From the NCBI RefSeq assembly GCF_002234615.1, contig NZ_NMQW01000023.1, positions 186,001 to 250,000 on the forward strand: DNA of 64,000 nucleotides, in the 5' to 3' direction. Below, in pieces: positions 31,857-41,421 of the stretch. The translations under genes and the position numbers were made by a program. The notes below the pieces were generated by a model, which searched no databases, was not told where the DNA came from, and worked only from the letters and a program-made list of their open reading frames with translations. Numbering within the stretch: position 1 is the stretch's first letter; every line of letters starts with the position of its first letter. The stretch comes from Paenibacillus rigui. GTDB taxonomy: Bacteria; Bacillota; Bacilli; Paenibacillales; NBRC-103111.

Positions 31857-33103
31857 GTACATTGAAAAAACAATCCACACTTATCGAGCCTGGGGAAATT
31901 CATGCGGATTACATCAAGCATCTTACATCTATCGATGGCGCCATTTATTTTGACGTTCATGGGGCTTGCCACGGTATCGGGGTCATTTTGGACGGAATTG
32001 CCGCTCCAGGTTACGGGGACGCAAGTCGCGGGGCGCGGTTTAATTCGGCACACCGTTATTTGGCCAAGTTGAAAAGCCTGGAGGAACCTGTTCCTTGTGT
32101 CATCGCAATCATTTCCGAGGATGGCATGGTGAATTTGATTCCGGAGCTGGACAACGAGGATAAAATATTTGAGTTGGTTCAGGAAATTATCGATATTATT
32201 AATAAACAGGACAAGTCTTCAGAAATCGAGCTATCTTTGAAGGAGAAAGAACTGCAAGGTTTTGAAGCGGTGGATTATCATCTATATTTCAAAATTGCTA
32301 GAGCTTTTTTTCGTAAGAAAATATACGCCAAATCTGTGGAATATTGTGAATTGGCATTCCGATGTGCCGGGGAGCAGCATTTTGTATTGGCGGAATACCA
32401 TAATCTCCAGGGAGATTGTCATTATTTTCTTGATACACCAGAACATTTTGAAGAAGCGATTTTTTGTTACCAGCAAGCAGTGCATTTAACGAAGAAGCCG
32501 GAAGAATTGTTTACTTATTATAAGAATTTAGGTTATGCACATAATGCGCTCCGGAATTTGTACGCCAAAAGCGATAAGGACAAGTATGTAAACGCAATGA
32601 ATCAGGTAATTCAAGCTATAAATACCGCTGAGGAAATTGCTGTGGAACACGACCTTGGTACGTTATCAGCCTATTGCTTTAATATTCGAGGGCTGAGTCA
32701 GGATTTATTGGGTAGAGAAACGGCTATTAAGGATACGAAGCGCCAACACCGGTTAAAGGCTATTGAAGATTACTCCAAGGCTATTGAACTTATTGGGGAT
32801 AATAGTGTCTATTATTGGAATCGTGCCTTAACTTTTCAACAATTGAGTATGAATAAAGATGCAATCGATGATTTCATTCAGGCTGAGTTTTTGTCTACCG
32901 ATCAAAAGTATTTAGAGGCAATTGATGACTTGCTGAAAAAAAATCACGATTTGTGGCCACAGGCAGTTAAGTTTTATCATGAACATAAAGAGCAGTATGA
33001 TGAACGTGCGGAGCTGGCTGAGCTGATAGGAAATTATGAGCAGAGCCTGAAGGAGCAAAACCAAGAGGTTCCTGAGGTTGCTCCCGCTAAGGAAGAACCA
33101 TAA
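31814..33103 (+). CDS. DisA_N-like (diadenylate cyclase fold) domain plus TPR-like repeats
   Basis: C-terminal part of the same gene. The first 110 residues match the DisA_N fold: HGTMVVITEE, then SIDGAIYFDVHGACHGIGVILDG (DGA motif), then ARFNSAHRY where active cyclases have GTRHRAA, then CVIAIISEDGMVNLI. From about residue 150 to the end are paired helices resembling TPR units (AKSVEYCELAFRCAG, FEEAIFCYQQAVHL, KAIEDYSKAIELIG). No ribosome binding site precedes ATG 31814, so independent translation is doubtful. The coding strand is more AT-rich than its neighbours from about 32.2 kb on, suggesting a different origin. Confidence 0.8.
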   Translation: MVVITEEVVARSELGTLKKQSTLIEPGEIHADYIKHLTSIDGAIYFDVHGACHGIGVILDGIAAPGYGDASRGARFNSAHRYLAKLKSLEEPVPCVIAIISEDGMVNLIPELDNEDKIFELVQEIIDIINKQDKSSEIELSLKEKELQGFEAVDYHLYFKIARAFFRKKIYAKSVEYCELAFRCAGEQHFVLAEYHNLQGDCHYFLDTPEHFEEAIFCYQQAVHLTKKPEELFTYYKNLGYAHNALRNLYAKSDKDKYVNAMNQVIQAINTAEEIAVEHDLGTLSAYCFNIRGLSQDLLGRETAIKDTKRQHRLKAIEDYSKAIELIGDNSVYYWNRALTFQQLSMNKDAIDDFIQAEFLSTDQKYLEAIDDLLKKNHDLWPQAVKFYHEHKEQYDERAELAELIGNYEQSLKEQNQEVPEVAPAKEEP

Positions 33104-33114
33104 TATTTCGCTAA

Positions 33115-33147
33115 GAAGCAGAGAAGCTTCGGCTCTCTGCTTCTTTG
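33115..33147. terminator. Terminator between convergent genes
   Basis: GAAGCAGAGA pairs with TCTCTGCTTC around a 9-base loop and is followed by TTTG. It lies between the TPR gene and the leftward AraC gene. Confidence 0.65.
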
Positions 33148-33189
33148 ATGTGCACGATTAGAAGGATCGCGTCAAACAATCGTCCTCAG

Positions 33190-34419
33190 CTACCGCTCCC
33201 TGTACTCCCGCGGCGTCATGCCCTCCAGCCGCTTGAAGACACGGGCGAAGTAGCCCGCATCCTCGAAGCCGACATATCCCGCGATCCAATCGATGGAGGC
33301 GCGCTCTTTTTGCAGCGCATGCTTAGCTTCCGTAACCCGCTGTTTATTCAGATAATCGGTCAGTGTCAACTTGGTTTCCTTCTTAAACTGCCGGGACAAG
33401 TGGGATGGATGAACATGACAGCGGGCGGCTAACCATTTTAAATCCAAAGGCTTTCGGTAATGGACACCGAGATACTGCATCGCTTGTTGAACGAGAGGGG
33501 AATAGCCGCCGACGGAGCGTTCCTTGACCAAATCGCAATACGCTTCATGCATGGTGGCACTTAAGGCGGCAAGGGTGCCGATATTGTCGGATCGTTCGAT
33601 TTGCTTCGAAAATTTCTCGGACAACCGGTGAATGTAGTAAGGGGGCACATTCCCGTTCCTGGCCGCCACACGTAACAGTGTGTTCAAGACGATCAGCATA
33701 TTGCGGAATGCCCGGATCGGCTGATTCGGCAATCGTTCGGAGAAGTCATATAAGTTTTTGGCATACTTGCTCCTCTCTCTCACTTGTTGCTTATCCCCTT
33801 TTTGTACAGCATGCATCATCTCATTCTCCAGCTTGTACCTAAGCTCTATGAGCTCTGCGTTGTTCCCGCCAGCCTGCGACAACAGCAGGTTTGCCGGATG
33901 GGCAGTGTCTTTAGTCCGGGATCCAGTCGCATCCTCGTCCGCCGCCTCTACATAACGGAGCTGGGCATGCCGAATCGAGTCAGCCTGCTTCAGGATACTT
34001 GCGATACTCTGAATTTTGGCGCTGCTGATCAGCTTCAAATGTCGGTAGTAATCCTGCAGCTGGGCAAATTGGCTCGCATTTCCTTGCAATCGGCTATCGA
34101 TCGGATGAAGGTCCGGGATTTGCTTCAAGAAGGGGCCAATGCACACGATCCGATCCGGCTCTCCTTCGTTTCGATATAAAGCCGATACATACGAAAGCCC
34201 CCATGCATTGGTATACAAGCAGCAGGAATCCGGGCTCTGCAACGTTTCCGCACAGAGCCTGCGAAAGTCTTGGCCCTGTCCGTTCAGCAGCATATCCGGG
34301 AGCCCATCACGTTCATGCAGCAAAAGGATAGCTCCGTTCGAATCCAAAAGTACCGTATTCATATCGAGAATATGAAACAAGGTCATGGTGGTATTTGCGG
34401 CTTGGAGCGGGAGGGTCAC
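33190..34419 (-). CDS. AraC-family transcriptional regulator
   Basis: 409-residue cytosolic regulator divergently transcribed from the beta-glucuronidase gene. The C-terminal 100 residues are an AraC domain with two HTH motifs: DLKWLAARCHVHPSHLSRQFK and SIDWIAGYVGFEDAGYFARVFK, ending TPREYRER. The N-terminal 300 residues include a sensor-like region with IVCIGPFLKQIP; no membrane helix is apparent. Start GTG 34419 has AAAGGAGTG upstream. Position suggests control of the glucuronidase gene. Confidence 0.9.
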   Translation of the reverse strand: MTLPLQAANTTMTLFHILDMNTVLLDSNGAILLLHERDGLPDMLLNGQGQDFRRLCAETLQSPDSCCLYTNAWGLSYVSALYRNEGEPDRIVCIGPFLKQIPDLHPIDSRLQGNASQFAQLQDYYRHLKLISSAKIQSIASILKQADSIRHAQLRYVEAADEDATGSRTKDTAHPANLLLSQAGGNNAELIELRYKLENEMMHAVQKGDKQQVRERSKYAKNLYDFSERLPNQPIRAFRNMLIVLNTLLRVAARNGNVPPYYIHRLSEKFSKQIERSDNIGTLAALSATMHEAYCDLVKERSVGGYSPLVQQAMQYLGVHYRKPLDLKWLAARCHVHPSHLSRQFKKETKLTLTDYLNKQRVTEAKHALQKERASIDWIAGYVGFEDAGYFARVFKRLEGMTPREYRER

Positions 34420-34562
34420 AAGCGTTCACTCCTTTTTCATCATGTATATAAAATCCTGATTATGCTAATTGCGTCCTTCTTGTTTGCGTTCAATCCCAGT
34501 ATAATCGGTCATGTAACCACTTACAAGCTGGTATGATATTGGAAATAGGGAGTGCTGCAACC

Positions 34563-36362
34563 ATGCTGTATCCGATTGTAACCGAATCCAGAGCAATAAT
34601 TGATTTGAATGGCATTTGGAATTTCAAGCTGGACACAGGAAACGGCTTCGAGCATCAGTGGTACGCCGCCAAGCTTACGGAAACGATACCGATGACGGTC
34701 CCATCCTCTTATAATGATCTGGGGGTGACGTCCGAGATCCGCAATCATGTAGGCTGGGTTTGGTATGAAAGGGAGTTTCACGTACCGGGTTTATTTCATT
34801 CTGAGCGCATGGTGCTGCGTTTCGGCTCGGCAACGCATACCGCGAAGGTATATGTGAATGGTCAGCTCGTCATGGAGCACCAAGGAGGCTTTACGCCTTT
34901 TGAAACGGAAATCAACGGCTTCCTGGTCCAAGGTAAAAACCGTTTAACCGTAGCTGTAAACAACATTGTGGACGAAACGACGCTCCCGATAGGGAATTAT
35001 ATTGAAAAAGACGTTCCGGGCTTGGGGAAGGTGAAGCGTAATCATCCGAACTTTGACTTCTTTAATTACGGAGGGCTGCACCGGCCCGTCAAAATTTATA
35101 CGACTCCACAAACCTACATCCGAGATATAACCATCGTGACGGATTTGGATGAACTGACCCGATATGTCCATTATGAAGTGGACATGGCCGGAGAGGGCGA
35201 GGTGGAAGTCACGGTTCTGGATGAAGACGGCCGCTCCGTTGCCTTCATGAAAGGGCCGCAAGGTACAATCCGTATGGACCATGCCGTCCTGTGGGAGCCG
35301 TTGAACGCTTATATGTATTCGTTGAAGGTAGATGTGGTCCGGGGAGTAACGACCATCGATACGTATGAGCAGCCTTTCGGGGTCAGGAAGGTGGAGGTGA
35401 GGGACGGGAAATTTCTCATCAATGGGAAGCCTTTTTATTTCAAGGGCTTCGGCAAGCATGAGGATGCTCCGATCCACGGGCGGGGACTGGATGAAGCGGT
35501 GAATGTCATCGATTTTCGGCTGATGAAATGGATTGGCGCCAATTCATTTCGCACCTCCCATTATCCCTATTCAGAGGAGCTCATGCGGCTGGCAGACCGG
35601 GAGGGCTTCGTCGTCATCGATGAAGTGCCGGCTGTAGGGCTGCATCTGAACTTTATGGCTGCCTTGTTCGGCGGCGCGCCGAGGAGGAAAACCTGGGAAG
35701 AGCTGAAAACACAGGAGTCTCATCGGACGGTGATCGAGGAGCTTATTGCAAGGGATAAAAATCATCCATGTGTCGTCATGTGGTCCATTGCGAATGAACC
35801 GGCATCCGAGGAAGAGGGAGCCTACGAATATTTCGAGCCGCTGGTGCAGACTGCAAAGCGCTCCGATCCGCAGCATAGGCCTGTCACGATTGTCACCTAT
35901 ATCAAGTCGACACCGGAAGCGTGCAAGGTTGCCGAGCTCGTTGATGTGCTTGCTCTCAATCGGTATTACGGCTGGTATGTCGACGGTGGCGATTGGGAGG
36001 CTGCGCAGGCGAAGCTTCGTCAGGAGCTCGATGGGTGGCTCAAGCGCTGTCCGGGCAAGCCGATCATGATGACTGAATATGGTGCCGATACGATTGCAGG
36101 CTTACATGATGTCGACCCGCTTATGTTCACCGAGGAATTTCAAGTGGAGTACCTGCGCGCCAATCATGAAATATTCGATCGGTGCAGTCATTTTGTTGGA
36201 GAGCAGGTTTGGAATTTTGCCGATTTCAATACGAGCCAGGGGATTATTCGGGTACAAGGGAACAAGAAGGGAATTTTCACCAGGGATCGGAAACCGAAGT
36301 ATGCCGCCCATGAGCTGCGCAAAAGATGGCTGTCCATTCCGGACTTCGGATACAAGCAGTGA
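34563..36362 (+). CDS. uidA: Beta-glucuronidase (GH2)
   Basis: 599-residue cytosolic glycoside hydrolase that releases glucuronic acid from glucuronides. Order: N-terminal sugar-binding jelly roll ([12 protein letters not shown] onwards), immunoglobulin-like domain (about 180-270), and TIM barrel. Acid/base Glu lies in [13 protein letters not shown] and the nucleophile Glu in [14 protein letters not shown]. The NxK motif (Asn and Lys in [10 protein letters not shown] near the C-terminus), which recognises the carboxylate of glucuronate, separates it from beta-galactosidases. ATG 34563 was chosen because AGGGAGTG precedes it by about 8 bases. No signal peptide. Confidence 0.95.
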   Translation: MLYPIVTESRAIIDLNGIWNFKLDTGNGFEHQWYAAKLTETIPMTVPSSYNDLGVTSEIRNHVGWVWYEREFHVPGLFHSERMVLRFGSATHTAKVYVNGQLVMEHQGGFTPFETEINGFLVQGKNRLTVAVNNIVDETTLPIGNYIEKDVPGLGKVKRNHPNFDFFNYGGLHRPVKIYTTPQTYIRDITIVTDLDELTRYVHYEVDMAGEGEVEVTVLDEDGRSVAFMKGPQGTIRMDHAVLWEPLNAYMYSLKVDVVRGVTTIDTYEQPFGVRKVEVRDGKFLINGKPFYFKGFGKHEDAPIHGRGLDEAVNVIDFRLMKWIGANSFRTSHYPYSEELMRLADREGFVVIDEVPAVGLHLNFMAALFGGAPRRKTWEELKTQESHRTVIEELIARDKNHPCVVMWSIANEPASEEEGAYEYFEPLVQTAKRSDPQHRPVTIVTYIKSTPEACKVAELVDVLALNRYYGWYVDGGDWEAAQAKLRQELDGWLKRCPGKPIMMTEYGADTIAGLHDVDPLMFTEEFQVEYLRANHEIFDRCSHFVGEQVWNFADFNTSQGIIRVQGNKKGIFTRDRKPKYAAHELRKRWLSIPDFGYKQ

Positions 36363-36407
36363 ACGAAGAATTGGATGAATAAAGCGGATGACATCCAAAT
36401 AAATGGA

Positions 36408-36443
36408 AAAAAACACTGACATAGGGCTGTCAGTGTTTTTTGT
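36408..36443. terminator. Strong terminator after uidA
   Basis: AAAACACTGACA pairs with TGTCAGTGTTTT (12 bp) around TAGGGC, with T residues on both strands' 3' sides. Confidence 0.9.
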
Positions 36444-36484
36444 GTATTTTAGTATGAAAAGATGCGTGAGGAGAGTGGATTTTA

Positions 36485-37072
36485 ATGAAGAAACAGGTTT
36501 GGATTGTGCTTACGGATGGTTTTGCAGATTGGGAGGCCAGCTACATTAGTCCGGAGCTCAATAAGCCGGAAGCCGGATATCAGGTGCGGACGATCGCACT
36601 GGATAAAGCCGTGAAAACATCGATGGGCGGCTTCGACGTTCTTCCTCATCATACATGGGCCGAGGCTTGTGAGAAGGGGAACGACCCGGCTATGGTCATC
36701 CTTCCCGGAGGAACAAGCTGGCTTGCCGAAGTTAATGTGCCGATTCGTGAGCTGGTCCGCCATTGCTTCCAGCGCGGGATTCCTGTTGCGGCGATTTGCG
36801 ATGCGACTACATTTCTCGCGAAACACGGATTCCTCGAAAACCATAAGCATACCGGCAATACACTAGGCTATCTAAAGCAAGGCGCCCCGGAATATCGCGG
36901 GGAACGCCTCTATGTGGAAGCACAGTCTGTCTGCGACGGAAATCTCATAACCGCAAACGGCAGCGCCGCGGTCGAATTCGCAAGAGATATATTGAAAAAA
37001 CTGGGTGTGCTGGAGGGCGAGGCTCTCGAACAATGGTTCCATATCGCTAAGCATGGCTTTCTTTCCGCTTAA
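36485..37072 (+). CDS. DJ-1/PfpI family protein
   Basis: 195-residue protein of the class I glutamine amidotransferase-like superfamily. The nucleophile-elbow cysteine is in VAAICDATTFLA (about residue 102) and the acid in MVILPGGTSWL precedes it. Members include deglycase/glyoxalase-like stress proteins, chaperone Hsp31 relatives and intracellular proteases; this one is not further assignable. It lies next to a catalase gene on the opposite strand, weakly suggesting a stress role. A purine-rich GGAGAGTGG precedes the ATG. Confidence 0.88.
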   Translation: MKKQVWIVLTDGFADWEASYISPELNKPEAGYQVRTIALDKAVKTSMGGFDVLPHHTWAEACEKGNDPAMVILPGGTSWLAEVNVPIRELVRHCFQRGIPVAAICDATTFLAKHGFLENHKHTGNTLGYLKQGAPEYRGERLYVEAQSVCDGNLITANGSAAVEFARDILKKLGVLEGEALEQWFHIAKHGFLSA

Positions 37073-37216
37073 ACGGCGGAAGGACGGGCCCAGGCGGTTT
37101 CCTTGTTCCTCGGTCTCGCCCTCGCGAAAGCCAGCTCAGTCATACTCGCATCGGTGTGGCGCTGCATACCGACGATCGAACACTTACCAATGCTCGAATC
37201 CGGCGCCGCCGCATCC

Positions 37217-38854
37217 TCAATATCCATCCGTCGGATTGCCCAGCCGATCCGCTTTGGCGGCACCCTGCCGGGCTTCCGGGGTTCCCATATGCCCGGATGC
37301 GGCCTGCTCCTTCACCTTCGCGAGACCTTCGGCAACTCTGCGGCCGTATTCGGCGTCCGCTTGGGTGAAGTAGTGAAGCATCTGTTCCTGGATGCCAGGC
37401 TTGCACAGGTGCAGGTTGGCCGCGAGGTTAGCGACCAGCTCGTCGCGCTCCCAATCCTCGAAGCTTCGGTACGTTTCACCAGCCTGCTTGAAATCGTTGG
37501 TCCGCTCGAGCTTTTGTCTGACCAGACGGGCGTTATAAGCCGGCTCATGCTCTTTGCCGGAGCGCTGTGCTTCCTGCAAGCCTCCGAGGGAGGAAGGCTC
37601 GTAGTTTACATGGGGACTTTGTCCGGGAGCGCGATCGACGAAGAAGGCCATCTGCCCGTCCCGCTGGTTCGTAGCGACATGCTTCTTGGGGGCATTGATG
37701 GGAAGCTGCAAATAATTCGTGCCGACGCGGTAGCGCTGGGTGTCCGAATAGGAAAAGGTGCGGCCCTGCAGCAGCTTGTCGTCGGAGAAGTCGAGGCCGT
37801 CCACAAGCACGCCGGTACCGAAGGCGGCTTGCTCGACTTCGGCAAAATAATTTTCCGGATTTTTATTGAGCACCATTTTGCCAACCGGCAGGAAAGGGAA
37901 TTGTTGATGGTCCCAGAGCTTGGTCGGGTCCAACGGATCGTAGTCAAGCTCAGGATGCTCGTCGTCACTCATGATCTGTACGCAGAGCTCCCATTCCGGA
38001 TAATCGCCGCGCTCAATCGCTTCATACAGATCCTGGGTGGCATGGCTGTAGTTTGTGCCTTGAATCGTATCGGCTTCCTTCTGGGTGAGATTGCGTATTT
38101 TTTGCTTGATAGGCTCCCAATGGTATTTCACCAGTACGGCCTTCCCCTCCGCATTGACCCATTTGTACGTATTTACGCCGGACCCCTGCATTTCCCTGTA
38201 ATTGGCCGGGATGCCCCAGGGAGAGAACAGGAAGGTAATCATATGCGTCGCTTCCGGAGAATTGGACACGAAATCGAACATCCGCTCCGGGTTCGACAGG
38301 TTCGTCACCGGGTCCGGCTTGAACGCATGGACCATGTCCGGAAATTTCAGCGGATCGCGAATAAAAAATATTTTCAGATTGTTGCCCACCAAATCCCAGT
38401 TGCCATCCTCTGTATAAAATTTGACGGCAAATCCGCGCGGGTCGCGAAGCGTCTCCGGGGAATGCGCACTGTGGACGACCGTCGAGAACCGCACGAACAC
38501 CGGCGTCTGCTTGCCGGCTTGCTGGAACAGCTTGGCGCGGGTGTACTTCGACACGGGCTCTTCTCCGACCTTGCCGTAGGCCTCGAAATAGCCATGGGCA
38601 CCGGCTCCCCGGGCATGGACGACCCGCTCGGGGATCCGCTCCCGATCGAAATGCGATATTTTCTCGATATAATGATAGTTTTCCAGCGTGGAAGGGCCGC
38701 GGCTGCCGACGGTGCGAATGTTCTGATTGTCCTGAATCGGATGCCCCTGACGGTCGGTTAAAGTGATTTCGGTCTCGCCCTCTGAGAACCGCTGGTCCTG
38801 CGGGCCGCCGCTTTGGGTGACGGATGTTCCTGCATTTAAATTATCGGGTGTCAT
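37217..38854 (-). CDS. katX: Heme catalase, KatX-like
   Basis: 545-residue catalase decomposing hydrogen peroxide. The heme-pocket histidine is in [16 protein letters not shown] (about residue 80), the distal Asn in [14 protein letters not shown] and the proximal Tyr in [14 protein letters not shown]. Length and N-terminal motif [15 protein letters not shown] fit the KatX/KatA clade without a C-terminal flavodoxin domain. Similarity to Bacillus spore catalase KatX is my recognition, not a computed result. A large antisense frame exists over this gene but has no family features. Divergent from marR. Confidence 0.93.
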   Translation of the reverse strand: MTPDNLNAGTSVTQSGGPQDQRFSEGETEITLTDRQGHPIQDNQNIRTVGSRGPSTLENYHYIEKISHFDRERIPERVVHARGAGAHGYFEAYGKVGEEPVSKYTRAKLFQQAGKQTPVFVRFSTVVHSAHSPETLRDPRGFAVKFYTEDGNWDLVGNNLKIFFIRDPLKFPDMVHAFKPDPVTNLSNPERMFDFVSNSPEATHMITFLFSPWGIPANYREMQGSGVNTYKWVNAEGKAVLVKYHWEPIKQKIRNLTQKEADTIQGTNYSHATQDLYEAIERGDYPEWELCVQIMSDDEHPELDYDPLDPTKLWDHQQFPFLPVGKMVLNKNPENYFAEVEQAAFGTGVLVDGLDFSDDKLLQGRTFSYSDTQRYRVGTNYLQLPINAPKKHVATNQRDGQMAFFVDRAPGQSPHVNYEPSSLGGLQEAQRSGKEHEPAYNARLVRQKLERTNDFKQAGETYRSFEDWERDELVANLAANLHLCKPGIQEQMLHYFTQADAEYGRRVAEGLAKVKEQAASGHMGTPEARQGAAKADRLGNPTDGY

Positions 38855-38962
38855 CTTCCTGCACTCCTGTCCTAAAATTTACCTGTGTATTATTTTCCGT
38901 ACACGGGCTGAATATGTAAGGGATCTCACAAAATCTGCTTTGGCAAATGGGCAAGCTTGAAA

Positions 38963-38992
38963 TTGACAATTAGGGTGTCCAACCCATATGAT
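38963..38992 (+). promoter_or_regulatory. marR promoter
   Basis: TTGACA (38963-38968) and TATGAT (38987-38992) separated by 18 bases form a near-consensus sigma-A promoter. The operator at 39001 would lie on the transcription start. Confidence 0.7.
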
Positions 38993-39000
38993 ATAAAAAA

Positions 39001-39016
39001 ACGTGCTATAGCACGT
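39001..39016. promoter_or_regulatory. MarR operator 1
   Basis: ACGTGCTATAGCACGT is a perfect 16-base palindrome immediately downstream of the marR -10 element, positioned for autorepression. The flank TAAAT on the right is shared with operator 2. Confidence 0.75.
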
Positions 39017-39059
39017 AAATGCTGACAGCATCTATTCGGCAGGGGAGTGCAGGAATCGC

Positions 39060-39494
39060 ATGGATACGAGACATGTGTATGAGGAAGCATTAGGCCGCAT
39101 AATTAACCATACCAGTCTGGTTTTGGCACGCAACTTTCAGAAAAGTCTGGAGCCCTTTGATATTACCCTGGAACAATGGGGTCTGCTCAATGTGCTGTGG
39201 GTCCAGGACGGATTAACACTGAAGGACTTGTCCGACAAGGTCAACAAAGATCATACGAATCTCTCCAGAATCGTAGACAAGCTGGTGAAAAAGGGCCTCC
39301 TGGAACGCACCGCCCATCCGGAGGACCGCAGAGCATGGCTCTTGTATGTAACAGGGAAGGGAATCGAGCTGCAGGAGGCCATCGTTCCTGTAGCGGAACA
39401 AGTCATAGAGCAGGAGGTTCAAGGCATATCTTTGGAGGAGCAGGAGCTGCTTCGCAGATTGCTTCGCCGTATGTGCCACAATGTGCAAGCGTAA
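39060..39494 (+). CDS. MarR-family transcriptional repressor
   Basis: 144-residue winged-helix repressor. The central segment LTLKDLSDKVNKDHTNLSRIV (helix-turn-helix) is followed by DKLVKKGLLERTAHPEDRRA, whose DxRA/R wing motif is diagnostic of MarR. Such proteins dissociate from DNA upon binding small aromatic compounds or oxidants. Palindromes matching in sequence lie upstream of this gene and of the MFS gene downstream, so a drug- or metabolite-inducible efflux module is probable. Confidence 0.92.
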   Translation: MDTRHVYEEALGRIINHTSLVLARNFQKSLEPFDITLEQWGLLNVLWVQDGLTLKDLSDKVNKDHTNLSRIVDKLVKKGLLERTAHPEDRRAWLLYVTGKGIELQEAIVPVAEQVIEQEVQGISLEEQELLRRLLRRMCHNVQA

Positions 39495-39511
39495 GGCGGC
39501 AGAGCGGAGAC

Positions 39512-39536
39512 GGGACGGCCAGTACCGGTCCCTTTT
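39512..39536 (+). terminator. Weak terminator between marR and the MFS gene
   Basis: GGGACGG and CCGGTCCC pair with one bulge and precede TTTTCG. With the second operator after it, this suggests partly independent transcription of the pump. Confidence 0.5.
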
Positions 39537-39549
39537 CGTTCGCTCATAT

Positions 39550-39565
39550 AGGTGCTATACCACGT
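39550..39565. promoter_or_regulatory. MarR operator 2, before the MFS gene
   Basis: AGGTGCTATACCACGT matches operator 1 in 13 of 16 positions and shares the flanking TAAAT. It lies 45 bases upstream of the pump start codon. Confidence 0.65.
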
Positions 39566-39610
39566 AAATAATCTCCCGGTTGGGGATATTAGAAAAAGGA
39601 GGGTGTACGA

Positions 39611-40819
39611 ATGACAAGTACGACACAAGCACAAGTTCAAGCAGGACACGAGCCATTGTGGACAGCGCCGTTTATTTTGCTATCGTTATCCAATTTCTTT
39701 GTGTTTCTTGGTTTTCAGATGCTGCTGCCTACCGTCCCGTTATTCGTCTCGGAGCATGGCGGAAGCAGCACGCAGGTCGGGCTGGTCATCGGACTCTTGA
39801 CTCTGTCTGCAGTGCTGATTCGCCCGATTGCAGGGGCTTTCCTCGACAAATGGGGGCGCAAGCTCATTCTGGCAATCGGGATTGCCATCTGCCTGCTGGC
39901 GATGGGCGGTTATTTGATCGCAGCCACCGTATTCCTGATGCTGATGATCCGCTTTATACACGGCATAGGCTGGGGCATCGCAACGACGACGTTCGGCGTG
40001 ATCGCATCCGATATCGTGCCTGCTTCCCGAAGAGGGGAAGGGATGGGCTATTTCGGATTGGGCTCGACGCTGGCCATGGCGGTAGGTCCTTTTGCGGGGC
40101 TATGGCTGCTGAAGCAATATGGATTTACCTTTCTGTTCGCGGCAACGCTCCTCAGCACCCTGTTCGCTTTGATCGGGATGCAGTTTATCAAGCTGCGCTC
40201 CCGGATCGAGGAGGCTCCGAAGCGCGAGGCCGCCTCCTTTTGGTCGAGGATTGTAGACAAATCCGCTTTGTTTCCTTCCTTGCTCGCTCTGCTGCTGGGT
40301 GGTACCTACGGCGGATTGGTCAGCTTCATTACGCTGTTCGGCAACGAAGCGGGAATCGAGAACATCGGATGGTTCTTCTTGTTCAACGCGGCGAGCATTT
40401 TTGTCGTTCGTCCTATTTCCGGCAAGCTATTTGACCGCAAGGGTCATATCTGGGTGCTGTTCCCGGGGGCCTTATTCTGTATTGCAGGGCTGATTCTGAC
40501 CTCTTACGCTTCTTCTACCTGGACGCTGGTCGCTGCCGCGATCCTGTACGGTATTGGCTTTGGCTCCATCCAGCCTTCGATCCAGGCGTGGGTGATCAGC
40601 AGATCGGCACCGAATCGGAGAGGAGCAGCCAATGCTACCTTTTATTCGGCCTTCGATATCGGGATCGGAGGCGGCGGCATGCTGCTTGGGCTGGTAGCCC
40701 AAGGAAGCAGCTACGCTCAAATGTACCGGTATTCATCGCTTATTCTTGTCGCGTATCTGGTTCTGTATTTCTTCTATATCGCCGCACGGAAGGAAGCCAG
40801 TACGTCGAATGCCAGTTAA
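39611..40819 (+). CDS. MFS transporter, probable efflux pump
   Basis: 402-residue major facilitator with about 12 membrane segments. The loop between helices 2 and 3 reads GAFLDKWGRKLILAIG, matching the MFS signature GxxxDrxGRr, and the RFIHGIGWG segment of helix 4 is also typical. Start ATG has AAAGGAGGGTG upstream. Co-localisation with a MarR repressor and shared operators argue for export of a toxic or signalling compound. It has no close drug-specific signature I can recognise. Confidence 0.9.
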   Translation: MTSTTQAQVQAGHEPLWTAPFILLSLSNFFVFLGFQMLLPTVPLFVSEHGGSSTQVGLVIGLLTLSAVLIRPIAGAFLDKWGRKLILAIGIAICLLAMGGYLIAATVFLMLMIRFIHGIGWGIATTTFGVIASDIVPASRRGEGMGYFGLGSTLAMAVGPFAGLWLLKQYGFTFLFAATLLSTLFALIGMQFIKLRSRIEEAPKREAASFWSRIVDKSALFPSLLALLLGGTYGGLVSFITLFGNEAGIENIGWFFLFNAASIFVVRPISGKLFDRKGHIWVLFPGALFCIAGLILTSYASSTWTLVAAAILYGIGFGSIQPSIQAWVISRSAPNRRGAANATFYSAFDIGIGGGGMLLGLVAQGSSYAQMYRYSSLILVAYLVLYFFYIAARKEASTSNAS

Positions 40820-40861
40820 GGATGGCATAGCTGCGATGAAAAAAATGATGATTAGGTAACC

Positions 40862-41070
40862 ATGAAGCTTGGCGTGGACCATTATTATGCCACGAGTGAT
40901 CCGGGGACGTTTAATAAACTGGCTGGCTCGTTTGACCCCATTGTAAATACCGTAAGTGCAAAGATCGATATGAGTGCATACCTTTCATTGATGGCGCTGG
41001 ACGGTACACTAGTCAATTCGGTGCGCCATCGGAGCCGTTGTCGGTTAATGTATTCTCGTTGAATGAATAA
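40862..41070 (+). pseudogene. Remnant of a zinc-type alcohol dehydrogenase
   Basis: The frame from 40862 encodes KLGVDHYYATSDPGTF and then FDPIVNTVSAKIDMSAYLSL, matching the NAD(P)-binding half of YogA/CAD-type alcohol dehydrogenases. After TLVN the reading frame shifts and continues as GAPSEPLSVNVFSL before a stop at 41068. The N-terminal catalytic half and the C-terminus are missing. So it is a decayed fragment of a gene originally of about 350 codons; a terminator-like hairpin GGCACGCCT/AGGTGTGCC follows at 41097-41120. Confidence 0.8.
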
Positions 41071-41330
41071 TCATTAATCTTAGCAACAATTTTAGGGCAC
41101 GCCTACATAGGTGTGCCTCTTTATTTGGATGAGGAAAATCTGCAAGCTGCAAATCGACTTACTTAGGAACAACCTTTGTTGCGGCAGTGGGTGGGTTGTT
41201 TATATGAGAGAGGGGAGAGGGTACACCATACGTTGTATTCGAGGGCTTGCTTTCACTGATATGATGAAAGGTTCATTTTTTGGCGGCTGATGAGAAATAA
41301 TACGGTTGCGGTTCTATGAAAAGTCAAAAT

Positions 41331-41386
41331 TTTTGATAATGTGATCAAAATAGCGTTAAATAAGGCACCCCTCTTTTCTTTATAAT
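41331..41386 (+). promoter_or_regulatory. Promoter region of the uronide transporter operon
   Basis: A consensus -10 TATAAT (41381-41386) has no good -35, suggesting an activated promoter. The inverted repeat TTTTGAT-AATGTG-ATCAAAA (41331-41350) lies about 45-60 bases upstream of the expected start and may bind the YesN-like response regulator. Otherwise 41071-41330 shows no gene. Confidence 0.5.
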
Positions 41387-41421
41387 TAAGTCAATAATAA
41401 CGAAGTCGAGGTGAGTGCAAC

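Noticed and set aside
37103-38761. 552-codon frame antisense to the catalase gene
   Set aside because: Long only because of high G+C third positions; catalase motifs on the other strand are unmistakable.
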